Part shown: piece after piece, positions 23,387 to 31,812 of the stretch
Position numbering within the stretch: position 1 is the first letter of the stretch
How the letters are laid out: each line of letters begins with the position of its first letter
IMG/VR virus record: IMGVR_UViG_3300008735_000002
Span: 1-64,000 of that record
Strand: one strand, 5' to 3'
Source: a virus
DNA: 64,000 bases
Translations under genes and position numbers: made by a program
Notes under the pieces: generated by a model
What the model was told of the DNA's origin: nothing
Seen by the model: the letters and a program-made list of their open reading frames with translations, nothing else
Databases searched by the model: none

Positions 23387-24177
23387 TTTAGCAATCCTGA
23401 AATTGGAAGTGGCGGAAGATTTGCCTTCTGTTTTGTGCGCTTTACGGAGGACTGAAATTTGCTACTACGAACTGAAAAGACTGACCCGGCAGCAGAAAAA
23501 TAGAAACCTGGGTTCTGGTGAACCGGAATATCAAAATTACTTTCCAGCAATTCATCCACAAATTCCATTTTAGCTTCCATGTATAAACTATCATCTGAAG
23601 ATAATTTGGTAAACACACCAGTGCCCGAAATATTATTTAACTTTAACTTTGGATCAACCCGGAACACAAATTCACCGTCTTCGACATGCTCATTTTGCTG
23701 CTCAATATTCTTACCTAACTTCATGAACATTCTCTCGATAAGCGGGGTCGATGAATGTTTACCCTCAAAATTTAGTCTCACAGCTTTACGAAAAATTACA
23801 GTTGGAAAATTACGCATTCCATTGATTAGAATACTTGGATGTAGAATTTCCAGTAATACCCAGCTAGATGAGCCAGGTGCGAATGGCCAGACCTCTACGC
23901 ATCTTTCTTCCACTGTTGTCAATGCGTCTAAGACAGCTTGCTCACGAGCTGGATTATTCATCCGCAATGATATCTGGCTAGCAGTTATTAATTGCGAGCC
24001 CAGGTCAAGCGGGTGGCGAGCATAAGTAAATTCACTACTCTCATGTAAGCGAACAAAAATTTTCACACACTCAAAAATGGGGCGGACGATTGGACTTTGG
24101 TGACATAAAACATCAGCCATCTCTAAAAGCTCATCATCTCTTAGCTCGATGACTTTTTGTCTTCGTTCGACCAGCAT
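23383..24177 (-). CDS. Conserved protein of unknown function in the virion block
   Basis: The 264-residue protein looks globular. Notable segments are SEFTYARHPLDLGSQLITA, VWPFAPGSSSWVLLEILHP and MRNFPTVIFRKAVRLNFEG, which suggest an alpha/beta fold found in other phages, but I cannot assign it. It starts directly after the previous stop. It is not acidic like its neighbours and has no tag. Confidence 0.66.
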   Translation of the reverse strand: MLVERRQKVIELRDDELLEMADVLCHQSPIVRPIFECVKIFVRLHESSEFTYARHPLDLGSQLITASQISLRMNNPAREQAVLDALTTVEERCVEVWPFAPGSSSWVLLEILHPSILINGMRNFPTVIFRKAVRLNFEGKHSSTPLIERMFMKLGKNIEQQNEHVEDGEFVFRVDPKLKLNNISGTGVFTKLSSDDSLYMEAKMEFVDELLESNFDIPVHQNPGFYFSAAGSVFSVRSSKFQSSVKRTKQKANLPPLPISGLLK

Positions 24178-25125
24178 CTACGCAGAATCCGCCAAGTTTA
24201 ATTTCGATTGTAATTTCTCTTCGTTATCTTGCTTATGAACTTTCTGAGCCGCCCTTAATTTTTGTCTTAGATATTTTAGCGTGCCATTTAGACTTGATCT
24301 ATCTGACGTACCTCGTCTCAAAGAATCACGCTGATCAGCAGTATCGTCTATTCGTGAAGAAATATCTTGCACACACTCAGAGCTTCCAAAATCCACTATC
24401 TGCCCGCCCATGCAACGATGCTGGTCAGAAGAGGATAGATTTTCTAAAAGTGCAATTAACTCGGGATACTTATCAGCTACCTCACCTACGATTATAGGCG
24501 CCTCGCCTGGTGGTAGACCCAGCGGTTCTGGTTCGCCAGCTGGAGTCTTATTCTCTTCCTCTGCTTCGGGTCGATCAATCTTTATCCCCAATTGGGAAGG
24601 ACGAGGGGCCTCTGAGGCTGACGTACCACCTGTCAGAATGGCACCCAGAGATGCAAGATACGTAAACAAAGCGTCACGCTCTCCCTTACCGAGCTCATCA
24701 AAATAATCCTCAAGAGCGCCAGATATCTCTTCATCCTTCAAGCTCTTTCCTGCTCGGAGATTGTTTATCTGTTTCTCGATTTGCTTATAGGAAAGTTCAG
24801 CAGGAATCACATCAGGTGCTTGGACTTCAAAGCCCCCGGTGCTTTCTTCTTCTTCACCCTCTGCGTCAGGCTTGGGCTTCGCCTCGATATCTTCCTCCTC
24901 CTCCTCTTCTTCTTCTGCGTCAGCTACTTCTTCCTCTTCCACCTCATCATCTTCTGCTTCATCAGTAATCGTTTCTTTCTTTTGCTTCGCAGGAGCCCTT
25001 AGGTCTTGCGACTCAATCTCTTTAGATTTTTCTGCCTGCTTGGATTCTTCATCGGCTAGCTTAAAGTCTTCTCGTAAAATTGTGCTAGCGATAATGTCAG
25101 CAATCTTATTTAGATTTCTTTTCAT
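24178..25125 (-). CDS. Acidic, probably virion-core protein
   Basis: The 315-residue protein starts MKRNLNKIADIIASTILRE then D, a helical tag with an LRE site, followed by about 70 residues that are mostly Glu and Asp. The C-terminal third is helical and basic with two cysteines. The layout (tag, acidic spacer, folded end) is like scaffold or core proteins cut during head maturation. The function is inferred from composition and neighbours. Confidence 0.68.
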   Translation of the reverse strand: MKRNLNKIADIIASTILREDFKLADEESKQAEKSKEIESQDLRAPAKQKKETITDEAEDDEVEEEEVADAEEEEEEEEDIEAKPKPDAEGEEEESTGGFEVQAPDVIPAELSYKQIEKQINNLRAGKSLKDEEISGALEDYFDELGKGERDALFTYLASLGAILTGGTSASEAPRPSQLGIKIDRPEAEEENKTPAGEPEPLGLPPGEAPIIVGEVADKYPELIALLENLSSSDQHRCMGGQIVDFGSSECVQDISSRIDDTADQRDSLRRGTSDRSSLNGTLKYLRQKLRAAQKVHKQDNEEKLQSKLNLADSA

Positions 25126-25291
25126 TTCCCCCCCGATTCCACCTTACACGATTCTGCCATTTTTCAGCGTATAAACGAACGCGGTGTCGTTGCGGATGAT
25201 TGCTTTCATCGGTCTGAGCGCGCTCTTGCGCTTGCTTCTTTGCTGCCTGCTTCTGCTCAAGGTCTTTCATGAATTTATCAAAATACGACAT
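25106..25291 (-). CDS. Small basic protein
   Basis: The protein has 61 residues from the ATG at 25291, preceded by AGGAG; a GTG two codons earlier is less likely. It is rich in Lys, Arg and Gln (DLEQKQAAKKQAQERAQ). It overlaps both the acidic core protein and the upstream gene. Function unknown. Confidence 0.58.
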   Translation of the reverse strand: MSYFDKFMKDLEQKQAAKKQAQERAQTDESNHPQRHRVRLYAEKWQNRVRWNRGGNEKKSK

Positions 25292-25733
25292 TGTCACTCC
25301 TAAATGTAATGTTAAGAAGATAGTGACGAGGTGCTATCTTCATAAGTTGCCAGTCTTTCAACGTGCTATCTTCGCACGAAAAACCACACTCTCCCTTTAG
25401 CGTCAAATTAACTTTCTTATCGAGGTGCATCGACTTATGAAGCCGTTGCAGCATTTCTTGCGCTACAGCGGTTACTTCAAAAGATATTGCCATATCTTGA
25501 CTGGTTTGTGAAGTAATGGTGTGAATACCCCCAGAGATTTTTGCAATGTCTAAGGGATCATCGGCACTGGATATAAAGAGCTCATGGCTGTCTGCGCTGG
25601 GTTGCTCGTCAAGATACTCAGACGAGACACCCATCATCTCTAAAAGGTCATCCGACATGATAATATTGCCCATGTCCTTTTGAGCACGTTCGTACTCCTC
25701 ATTTATTACTGTCATATTATTATCGGTGCTCAT
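25278..25733 (-). CDS. Protein of unknown function
   Basis: The 151-residue protein has an acidic N-terminal half (EYLDEQPSADSHELFISS) and a beta-rich C-terminal half (KVNLTLKGECGFSCEDS) with two Cys. It is coupled to the PCD-like gene upstream by a 14-base overlap. Not recognised. Confidence 0.6.
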   Translation of the reverse strand: MSTDNNMTVINEEYERAQKDMGNIIMSDDLLEMMGVSSEYLDEQPSADSHELFISSADDPLDIAKISGGIHTITSQTSQDMAISFEVTAVAQEMLQRLHKSMHLDKKVNLTLKGECGFSCEDSTLKDWQLMKIAPRHYLLNITFRSDNVVF

Positions 25734-26118
25734 ACCCTAACTCTCCCAACAAAGCAACATCATCGAAAATATCATCGCATCTCGCAGCATACTCTACATC
25801 AAGCTCAGTAACTGCGTCAAGATCATGCGTCCAGACCTCTATTAACATTTCCATGCCGTCGATGGTGATTTTTCCGTTATGACCGGATTGCGCTTCATCT
25901 TCTAGCAATTCTTTCAAAAACCAATTACGGGTTTCAACATCTTCAAATATAAATTTTCTTGCAAGTCGCTCGGGGGCAGCGACAATCGTCCATTCACTCT
26001 TTTCAGGAACTAAGGGCACATCAGCAGATTCTCTAACTAACCCGAATAATTCAAATTCAGGACCAGCGGTAGTTTCCTTTTCCTTCAAGTAATCTTTCAT
26101 TAGAGAATTTAGCATCAT
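25720..26118 (-). CDS. Pterin-carbinolamine-dehydratase-like protein
   Basis: The 132-residue protein has a C-terminal part with the 4a-carbinolamine dehydratase (PCD/DCoH) look: ARKFIFEDVETRNWFLKEL, GHNGKITIDGMEMLIEVWTHD and AVTELDVEYAARCDDIF. In active enzymes a His-His pair and a T-H motif are needed; TH is seen, and only one preceding His is in place (GHNG), so activity is doubtful. Such proteins recur in phages next to structural genes and may act as binding proteins. It lies in the virion block. Confidence 0.65.
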   Translation of the reverse strand: MMLNSLMKDYLKEKETTAGPEFELFGLVRESADVPLVPEKSEWTIVAAPERLARKFIFEDVETRNWFLKELLEDEAQSGHNGKITIDGMEMLIEVWTHDLDAVTELDVEYAARCDDIFDDVALLGELGYEHR

Positions 26119-26121
26119 TAT

Positions 26122-27165
26122 CTATTCATCGCTAGCTAAAGCTGTTATAACACCTTGCACTTTCTTTCCATGAGGTAGACCATCAAAATATGCGACTGCT
26201 CGATCATAGAGCCCTGGCTCCAGTTGATCGAGGTCTTCCTCTGCAATGCCCTGACTCGTAGCATCTCTTAACATTTTCTTATAAACGTTATTTAGAAATG
26301 TGTCCCACATAAATGTTCTCAACGCGGGCCACGCATTGATTTCTGGATTTGATCCATACTCTGAATTAAATGCAGCGGCGTCGTCTTGATCGATCAAGTC
26401 TAAGTCGAGCATTGTATCCATCATAAATTTCAAAGCAACGCCCTTTAACTTATCTATTTCCCCAGGAAACGTCTCCATTGATAACCGCATTTTTTTCAGA
26501 GCTTCACCCTCAATTTTTTTGACACCGCTTACACTAAGTCCCATGTCTTGTGCAACATCTTCGAGAGTTGCTTCATCTCCTCTTTGCCACTCGCCAGTGC
26601 GGGTGTCTCCAGACGCTATAGCACGCAGCTCTTCGTCTGTTGGCTCTCCGTACTCACCCTCTTCGTCTTCATCGTAGTGGACACCGAGCTTAAAATCATC
26701 CCAACCTTCTGCCAAAAGCGACATTAGCAGTTGGTTCCTAATAATCGCTCTTGCCTCTTGGACTTCTTCTGGTTCATTCATACCAGCTTGATCAACCACT
26801 TCTACACTGACACGCTCATGATCATCAACAAACTTCTTAAATTTCTCGTATGTCTTTTCAACGACATCCGCTTCATCGGGAAGACGTTGCGCAAGAGTGT
26901 ATAGAGATCGAGCAAGCTGTTGATTATTTATGGGTGTATATTCGGGATCATCAACCGGCGGCTCATCCTCGCTTAACTGGGTAGCCATCTGCGGTTGTGG
27001 GTTGATAGGCATATCCAACGGATCATCTTCTTCAGGACCGTCATCGGGCCACTGAGTACCTGCACGATCTCCGTCTGCCCATGACGAATTACTGTACTCT
27101 GGGTACGTGTCTTCAAAGAGCAATCTTCTTGCTTCTTTTCTAAAATTATTAAAGTTCGCTTTCAT
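26122..27165 (-). CDS. Tagged virion-type protein with a sigma region 4-like HTH
   Basis: The protein has 347 residues from the ATG at 27165, preceded by GAGGTGG. It begins MKANFNNFRKEARRLLFE then D, a helical leader with an LFE site, followed by an acidic Pro-rich linker. At residues 200-228, TLEDVAQDMGLSVSGVKKIE and EALKKMRL closely match the sigma-70 region 4.2 helix-turn-helix. The C-terminal 110 residues are helical. The combination suggests a DNA-binding protein packaged in the head, perhaps an injected transcription factor or a DNA-organising core protein. Confidence 0.72.
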   Translation of the reverse strand: MKANFNNFRKEARRLLFEDTYPEYSNSSWADGDRAGTQWPDDGPEEDDPLDMPINPQPQMATQLSEDEPPVDDPEYTPINNQQLARSLYTLAQRLPDEADVVEKTYEKFKKFVDDHERVSVEVVDQAGMNEPEEVQEARAIIRNQLLMSLLAEGWDDFKLGVHYDEDEEGEYGEPTDEELRAIASGDTRTGEWQRGDEATLEDVAQDMGLSVSGVKKIEGEALKKMRLSMETFPGEIDKLKGVALKFMMDTMLDLDLIDQDDAAAFNSEYGSNPEINAWPALRTFMWDTFLNNVYKKMLRDATSQGIAEEDLDQLEPGLYDRAVAYFDGLPHGKKVQGVITALASDE

Positions 27166-27182
27166 TGCAACCACCTCATCTA

Positions 27183-27191
27183 CTAAATATG
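27183..27191 (-). promoter_or_regulatory. Candidate -10-type promoter CATATTTAG
   Basis: CATATTTAG ends 18 bases before the ATG at 27165, in the 45-base gap after the signal-peptide gene. It matches the motif before other virion-type genes. No -35 element is evident. Confidence 0.4.
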
Positions 27192-27210
27192 ATGAAGATC
27201 AGTAGTTTTT

Positions 27211-27660
27211 CTAAGGACCTGCAGCTTGATTCATTGCAACGCCAGCTCCGATGGTAATTCCGACGCCGGCCAAAATACCAATTACCAAAACAAGCTCAGG
27301 AGCAAGTTTGGGCTTTGTCAATCTATCTTCTAAAAAAACACTGTAGTCTTGGTACGCCGCCAATTGCGTGTCATAAAGAGTTGTCCGAATCTCAAAATTG
27401 GAATTACACGTATCAAGTTCAAGCTGCTTAGCTGCTATAGCTGTCGTAACTGCTAAATCAATATTTGATTGACAACGTGCCTGCTGCTGCTCAAGGGTCA
27501 CAAGAAGTTCTGCTGCGTCTTCTGTCGTGAGAATTACACCATCAAACGGAGCTGGATCCCCTTCTTTAATCGGAATAGGATCATCAGCGTAAGAGATCGT
27601 TGGGTAAAATATAAGGAATGCGCAAATCCATGCACACATAATGGTCTGGATAATTTTCAT
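27211..27660 (-). CDS. Exported membrane-anchored protein, possibly lysis-related
   Basis: The 149-residue protein has a signal peptide (MKIIQTIMCAWICAFLIFYP, then a TISYA site), a periplasmic domain (EGDPAPFDGVILTTEDAAELL, then a helix with two cysteines) and a C-terminal membrane segment (LVLVIGILAGVGITIGAG). This layout recurs in phages and may be a spanin- or holin-accessory protein. The lysis role is inferred from topology only; the endolysin is far away at 51 kb. Confidence 0.7.
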   Translation of the reverse strand: MKIIQTIMCAWICAFLIFYPTISYADDPIPIKEGDPAPFDGVILTTEDAAELLVTLEQQQARCQSNIDLAVTTAIAAKQLELDTCNSNFEIRTTLYDTQLAAYQDYSVFLEDRLTKPKLAPELVLVIGILAGVGITIGAGVAMNQAAGP

Positions 27661-27677
27661 ACCAAATTGTATGAAGA

Positions 27678-28673
27678 CTAGTCAGTTAGTAAACCAGCAA
27701 GTTTACGCCAGCGCTCAAGAACAAGATCACCCTCAACATGCTGTGACTCTTTCGTTGTGCTGCCGCTTTTCATGGCCCATCCTGTATCTTCTTCTGAACC
27801 GTAGGGTTCATTTACGTCAACCTCACCTGCCGAGAGAGCCGCCACCGCTTCAGGAACATCGGGCTCATCAATAACGGGCATGTCTTCACGAGAGGGCGCG
27901 CCTGAAGGAAGATCAAACTTCACTGCACCAAGATTCTCAACGAACTTAGTGACAGCGGCGTCAACGGCAGCCTCGCCGGTCTCCTCGGTGAACTTTTCAA
28001 TCGTTGACTGGACAGCTGCAGGATCCATCTGGTATGCGCCATTTGCAAGATACTTTTCTAGCTGGGCGCGGATCGGCGCTTCCTTAAACTGATCAAAGCC
28101 ACCAGTCGCCGGTTTACCGGATGTGACACCAAACCGTCCAACAGTCAAAGCATTCAAAACGGGAATTAACTTATCAGCTGGAAAATCAACACCATACCCA
28201 CCAATCTCAGCAGAGGGATCTACCATAGCGGTTGCAACCCATCGATGATGGCCATCCATAATGTGCTTATCGCTAGAAATAAATGCGCCTAAGTCACCGC
28301 CGGCTTTGTCGTCTCTGATCATACCAAGTGCCATGCTAAGTGCCTTCTCAATATTCATACTTGACTGGGAAGGCTTCAGGTCGGACACGGAAAAAGAAGC
28401 ACCACCGACTCCAATAACATCGTCTGCGGATCCACCATCGGTCTGGTCCTTACCGGACGAAGTAATCGCGTGGGCCTTTTCCTGGTCGCCAGCAACCGAT
28501 GAGAGCGGAAGCGGAAAACGATCTGTATCGACTTTCTTAGGGTCAGCATCTTCTAACAGCACTGTCTTTATTTCACTTAAGATAACACTCTTAAGCTGAT
28601 CGCTGGAAAGCTTGCGATTTCTCTTAGTCCGAGGATCAAAGCCAAAAACTTCTTTTAACGTTCTATTTTTCAT
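27678..28673 (-). CDS. ParB/Srx-fold protein with L-x-E leader
   Basis: The protein has 331 residues. The leader LKEVFGFDPRTKRNRKL and DQLKSVILSEIKTVLLE then D contains ISE/LSE and LLE sites. The central domain, with SVSDLKPSQSSMNIEKAL and ISSDKHIMDGHHRWVATAM, matches the ParB/sulfiredoxin fold, whose D-G-H-H-R motif binds nucleotide. The C-terminal part is acidic and ends EGDLVLERWRKLAGLL. It may be a head-packaged nucleotide-binding or nuclease-like protein. Confidence 0.75.
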   Translation of the reverse strand: MKNRTLKEVFGFDPRTKRNRKLSSDQLKSVILSEIKTVLLEDADPKKVDTDRFPLPLSSVAGDQEKAHAITSSGKDQTDGGSADDVIGVGGASFSVSDLKPSQSSMNIEKALSMALGMIRDDKAGGDLGAFISSDKHIMDGHHRWVATAMVDPSAEIGGYGVDFPADKLIPVLNALTVGRFGVTSGKPATGGFDQFKEAPIRAQLEKYLANGAYQMDPAAVQSTIEKFTEETGEAAVDAAVTKFVENLGAVKFDLPSGAPSREDMPVIDEPDVPEAVAALSAGEVDVNEPYGSEEDTGWAMKSGSTTKESQHVEGDLVLERWRKLAGLLTD

Positions 28674-28706
28674 TGTAAATCCTTAAAGGGTAGCAACGGT
28701 ACTTGA

Positions 28707-28715
28707 TTAAATATC
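28707..28715 (-). promoter_or_regulatory. Candidate -10-type promoter GATATTTAA
   Basis: GATATTTAA ends 34 bases before the ATG at 28673, in the gap after the next gene upstream. It differs at the first base from the CATA(T/C)TTA(A/G) pattern. Weak on its own, stronger as part of the series. Confidence 0.35.
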
Positions 28716-28719
28716 CCGT

Positions 28720-29121
28720 TTAATCCAAATATTCCCTTAACTTTAGCGCAATCTCATCTTCAGGGGACTCTAGAGATAAGATCTCCCTAATTCTTTCTTT
28801 CTTTTCAGCGTCTAGCGATTCGAGCGTCTCTTCAAACTCGCTCTTAGCCTGCTCATTCGTCGCCAGAAATTTTTCTAGATTGCGCTCCATAGCTTCACGC
28901 TCTTGTTCGGTCGCAGCGGCCTCTGCATCAAGAAGCGTATCCATCAATATTTGTTTCTTTTCTAGTGCCGCGGCTGCGTCGCGAGAAGACTTTGTAAATG
29001 TCAAGACCCCCAGCACACCTACAACAACACCGACTAAAAGCTCCCATCGTTCCTTACACCAGGAAATGAAAGACTTCCATGCAGAAACAACACACGCCTT
29101 TGCCGCCAACCACGTCAGCAT
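28720..29121 (-). CDS. Membrane protein with coiled coil
   Basis: The 133-residue protein has an N-terminal membrane segment (WELLVGVVVGVLGVLTF, about residues 27-43) and then a long charged helix (residues 50-130, rich in Glu, Lys and Ala). It starts directly after the stop of the two-TM protein. A spanin- or holin-like accessory role is possible. Confidence 0.65.
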   Translation of the reverse strand: MLTWLAAKACVVSAWKSFISWCKERWELLVGVVVGVLGVLTFTKSSRDAAAALEKKQILMDTLLDAEAAATEQEREAMERNLEKFLATNEQAKSEFEETLESLDAEKKERIREILSLESPEDEIALKLREYLD

Positions 29122-29361
29122 CTACTTACCGTGTTTCCAAGCAATCGCTGCGTCTATTACAGATTGACCACCGATATATATCATCGCGATCATTCCCCAT
29201 GTCTCACTATCCAAGCTAGCCCAAGCAAGAAGACCGGTAGCTGTTAAGAAAACAAAAAACTTTCTAGAGATTATCCTACCGATAATCTTATCAACGATAC
29301 CAAGCTTTTCGCCATCGATGAGAGCTTGCGCTTCTTTTAAGTCTATTTCATTATCGTTCAT
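29122..29361 (-). CDS. Two-TM, holin-like membrane protein
   Basis: The 79-residue protein has a charged N-terminus, then two hydrophobic segments (FFVFLTATGLLAWASL and GMIAMIYIGGQSVIDAAIAW) and a short basic tail. Size and topology fit class II holins and similar phage membrane proteins. It is next to another membrane protein with a coiled coil. The holin role is an inference. Confidence 0.6.
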   Translation of the reverse strand: MNDNEIDLKEAQALIDGEKLGIVDKIIGRIISRKFFVFLTATGLLAWASLDSETWGMIAMIYIGGQSVIDAAIAWKHGK

Positions 29362-29382
29362 CGTAACTCCAAGATTATATCA

Positions 29383-29391
29383 TTAAGTATG
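29383..29391 (-). promoter_or_regulatory. Candidate -10-type promoter CATACTTAA
   Basis: CATACTTAA ends 22 bases before the ATG at 29361. A TATAAT lies three bases further downstream, so two overlapping promoter types may serve the membrane-protein genes. Confidence 0.35.
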
Positions 29392-29412
29392 GTGAAGTTA
29401 AAGATGGTGATT

Positions 29413-29685
29413 CTAATTCATCGAGTCATCGTCGTCTTTCGCTGTTGAAAAACCGTACAACAGTTGTGCTGGATCTATATCATGAAGAAAGTGCGCGACC
29501 ATCTCTTGAATATTTCTGACGTCATTGGCAACAAGATCATTATTTCTAGAGAGCGCAATGATGGCGCTCTGTAGATTTTGAAGTGTAAGGTAGAGCGTCT
29601 GGTAATCACCCTCAAGCTGCTCGATGCGTCTCTTGGCATCAGCCAACTCTTTCTTAGTATCCTTACTTGAAAATGGCCACCACAC
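29413..29685 (-). CDS. Coiled-coil protein
   Basis: The 90-residue protein starts at GTG 29685, directly after the previous TAA, with GGGG upstream. Residues 8-60 form a heptad-rich helix (KKELADAKRRIEQLEGDYQ). The tail is acidic (DDDDS). Not recognised. Confidence 0.6.
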   Translation of the reverse strand: MWWPFSSKDTKKELADAKRRIEQLEGDYQTLYLTLQNLQSAIIALSRNNDLVANDVRNIQEMVAHFLHDIDPAQLLYGFSTAKDDDDSMN

Positions 29686-29973
29686 TTATTTTTCCCCAGA
29701 CGAATCTTTCAAGGTATCATACGTCTCTATTACGTCAAAAACACTTTCTGCGTCCGTGCCCATAACTTTGCGTAATTCTCCATCACGCTTTTCAACAGAT
29801 ATCTTATCCACTATTTTAACTAGCGCGGGCTCACCGTTAACCAGCCTCGAAATTAAGCCCTCTACAATATCTTGCATGGAAAGCTTCTTCCGAAAAGCCA
29901 GCACACGAAATTCTGCGTGTGTTTCTGTCAAGAAATTAAAATGAACCGACTTTTTGCGCATCCAGCGGCTCAT
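29686..29973 (-). CDS. Ribbon-helix-helix-like protein
   Basis: The 95-residue protein has KSVHFNFLTETHAEFRVLAF and RKKLSMQDIVEGLISRLV at residues 8-45, the strand-helix-helix pattern of ribbon-helix-helix DNA-binding proteins (MetJ/Arc). It could be a repressor or a DNA-binding virion protein. It overlaps the acidic core gene as ATGA. Confidence 0.66.
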   Translation of the reverse strand: MSRWMRKKSVHFNFLTETHAEFRVLAFRKKLSMQDIVEGLISRLVNGEPALVKIVDKISVEKRDGELRKVMGTDAESVFDVIETYDTLKDSSGEK

Positions 29974-30623
29974 GGACCACCAGCGCCAGCGGAGGCACCA
30001 ACAGCAATAGGAACTTGGTCTTCATACTCTTCACGCGTTGCTTCAAGGTCCTCTTTACGAGTGATGTCATGACGGGTCGATAATAGCTCTGCGACTTCAT
30101 CGGCAACTTCCTCACCGTACTTGTCAAGAAGAAAACTTCTTGATTTTGACATAATCATCTCTTCGATATCAAAAAACGCATCGAAATTTAAGATTAACCG
30201 GGCAGTTTCAGCTGCAAATCTATCAACGTCAATCGAGACATCTACGCCTTCATCTTGTTCTCTTAAAAATATCTGCTTAAGAGAATAACTCTCTTCTTGC
30301 ACTTGAGCACTTTTAATAGAGTCAGATTCAATATCGATAAATATCGCCTGTAACTGGTCATCTAATGATTTTTCAAAACGAACCTTGTCTTCTTCTTCTG
30401 CCTTGGGGCCTTCTTCTTCACCTTCTTCTTCTTCGGCGGCTTCTTCGTCTCCACCCTCTTCGTCTCCACCCTCTTCTTCGTCTCCACCTTCATCAGCAAA
30501 GGGATCATCGCCGGCTTCTTCATCGCCACCTTCTTCATCGCCACCTTCATCAGCAAAGGGATCATCCTGCTCGGATAGAATATACGCTTTTCGAAAAAAC
30601 TCTTTAAGATCATCTCTTTTCAT
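29970..30623 (-). CDS. Acidic repeat protein, probable head core/scaffold
   Basis: The 217-residue protein starts MKRDDLKEFFRKAYILSE then Q, a leader with an LSE site. Residues 21-75 are an acidic repeat based on DDPFADEGGDEE. A second site, FLRE then Q, lies near residue 122. The rest is helical and ends VGASAGAGGP. Leader, acidic repeats and protease-type sites suggest a prohead core protein. It sits upstream of the ribbon-helix-helix gene and downstream of the SOD-fold gene, all joined by ATGA overlaps. Confidence 0.7.
   Translation of the reverse strand: MKRDDLKEFFRKAYILSEQDDPFADEGGDEEGGDEEAGDDPFADEGGDEEEGGDEEGGDEEAAEEEEGEEEGPKAEEEDKVRFEKSLDDQLQAIFIDIESDSIKSAQVQEESYSLKQIFLREQDEGVDVSIDVDRFAAETARLILNFDAFFDIEEMIMSKSRSFLLDKYGEEVADEVAELLSTRHDITRKEDLEATREEYEDQVPIAVGASAGAGGP
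30484..30566 (-). repeat. Direct repeat coding the DDPFADEGG motif
   Basis: A 26-base unit, starting CCACCTTCATCAGC on the plus strand, occurs exactly at 30484-30509 and 30541-30566. Shorter GAA/GAC-rich units fill the space between and to the left. These repeats encode the acidic tract and could shift in copy number. Confidence 0.85.
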
Positions 30624-31345
30624 TGTTCACTCCCGAGGCCCTCTGATAGTATTTTTGCGAGCTTATCAGCACGACGAATTCTCATTTCGACCAAATTCCA
30701 ATTTAGCTCTTTCATCATTGCAAAAATATACTTGCGTCGATCATTTAGATAATCTCTAAAATATGCGCGTTGCTGAACAGACAGAACAATGACTGGGTAG
30801 CAGTTCATCGGAATGCCCACCTCATTACCATCAACAAAGATGTTGATATAGCGGTTAATAAATCCATTATAGACGGTGCATACCCACCCATCACGAGCTG
30901 CCATTCCGCATGCAATAAAATCTTTCTGCCAATCTTCAAACGTCCCAAAATCACGAGCCAACCTCATGTAGGCTAAACTATCCATCGTAATTTTTGAAGT
31001 AGGGTCGGCAATGTTGTCGAAATAATAGGCTGTCAGAAACGAACCATTTATGTTATAGGCTTCCTCTTGCTTGATACCACGGAACGAAGAGTCTTTATCA
31101 TTCGCCTCTGACCGATCTACGGAATCAAGCTTCGCAGATACGTCATTAAGAGCTTCAACATAAGAGTGGAGATTCTCTATATTCGCTTCAATAGCTTTAT
31201 CACTAAGCATGTCAGTGTTGATGTCGTACTTCTTAGCTTGGACGACATAAGATTCCGAAAGCTGCTTGGTATCCTCCCTAGAAGGAGTCCCCCTCTGCAG
31301 CGTTTCACTTATCACTTTCAATATTTCTTTTTCATCAATGGGCAT
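30620..31345 (-). CDS. Fe/Mn superoxide-dismutase-fold protein, apparently without metal ligands
   Basis: The 241-residue protein follows the iron/manganese SOD layout: ENLHSYVEALND, GSFLTAYYFDNI, LARDFGTFEDWQKDFIACGM, DGWVCTVYN and VIVLSVQQRAYFRDYLNDRRKY. In active enzymes the second His sits before F-x-x-x-F and the D-x-x-x-H pair before A-Y; here these are replaced (AYYF, SVQQR). So it is probably inactive as an SOD and structural. It lies among core proteins, and similar SOD-fold proteins are known in other large phages. Confidence 0.72.
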   Translation of the reverse strand: MPIDEKEILKVISETLQRGTPSREDTKQLSESYVVQAKKYDINTDMLSDKAIEANIENLHSYVEALNDVSAKLDSVDRSEANDKDSSFRGIKQEEAYNINGSFLTAYYFDNIADPTSKITMDSLAYMRLARDFGTFEDWQKDFIACGMAARDGWVCTVYNGFINRYINIFVDGNEVGIPMNCYPVIVLSVQQRAYFRDYLNDRRKYIFAMMKELNWNLVEMRIRRADKLAKILSEGLGSEQ

Positions 31346-31812
31346 TAGTCCACCTCGTATTCTTTTTCAAATTCTTCTTGGTCTATAACAAAGACAACCT
31401 CATCCTCATCCGGCTCGTCTGTCAGGGCAGCAACAGCCTGAACCCTGCTATCGATATCAACCTCAGGAGAGGGGTCGAGCAACTCAGGAATCCTGGGATC
31501 TGCTGTAACCTCATCATCTTCATTCAGCGCGCCGAGCTCATCGGGCCCTCCCAATACTTCTTCTCCCTCTGGGGGAGCATCGAAACGTGGTTCTTCTGGT
31601 TCACGTAAAACTATCTGAACTTCGCCAGGTTTATCCCCTTTTACATGAGCGATTGTATACTCATATCCAGATTTCTTGTGACGTACCTTTAGATCGGGAG
31701 AAAGAATTAAATTACCTCTATCATCGAAAACGTCAGATTCACCCATCACCTCATGAAGGCGCTGGCGGTATTCATGTCTTAAGACGTCTAAAAGAAATGT
31801 AGTGTCCGTCAT
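31345..31812 (-). CDS. Acidic virion-type protein
   Basis: The protein has 155 residues from the ATG at 31812, which overlaps the previous stop as ATGA and has GGAG upstream. FLLDVLRHEYRQRLHE then V is a tag-like helix with an LHE site. A small beta domain (LKVRHKKSGYEYTIAHVKGD) follows, and the rest is acidic and Pro-rich. A processed internal protein is likely. Confidence 0.66.
   Translation of the reverse strand: MTDTTFLLDVLRHEYRQRLHEVMGESDVFDDRGNLILSPDLKVRHKKSGYEYTIAHVKGDKPGEVQIVLREPEEPRFDAPPEGEEVLGGPDELGALNEDDEVTADPRIPELLDPSPEVDIDSRVQAVAALTDEPDEDEVVFVIDQEEFEKEYEVD

Noticed and set aside
30385-30759. Ser/Pro-rich plus-strand open frame opposite the acidic core gene
   Set aside because: It is the low-complexity mirror of the Glu/Asp/Gly repeats on the minus strand, with no ribosome site. 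The Ser-rich frame at 24839-25174 is rejected for the same reason.
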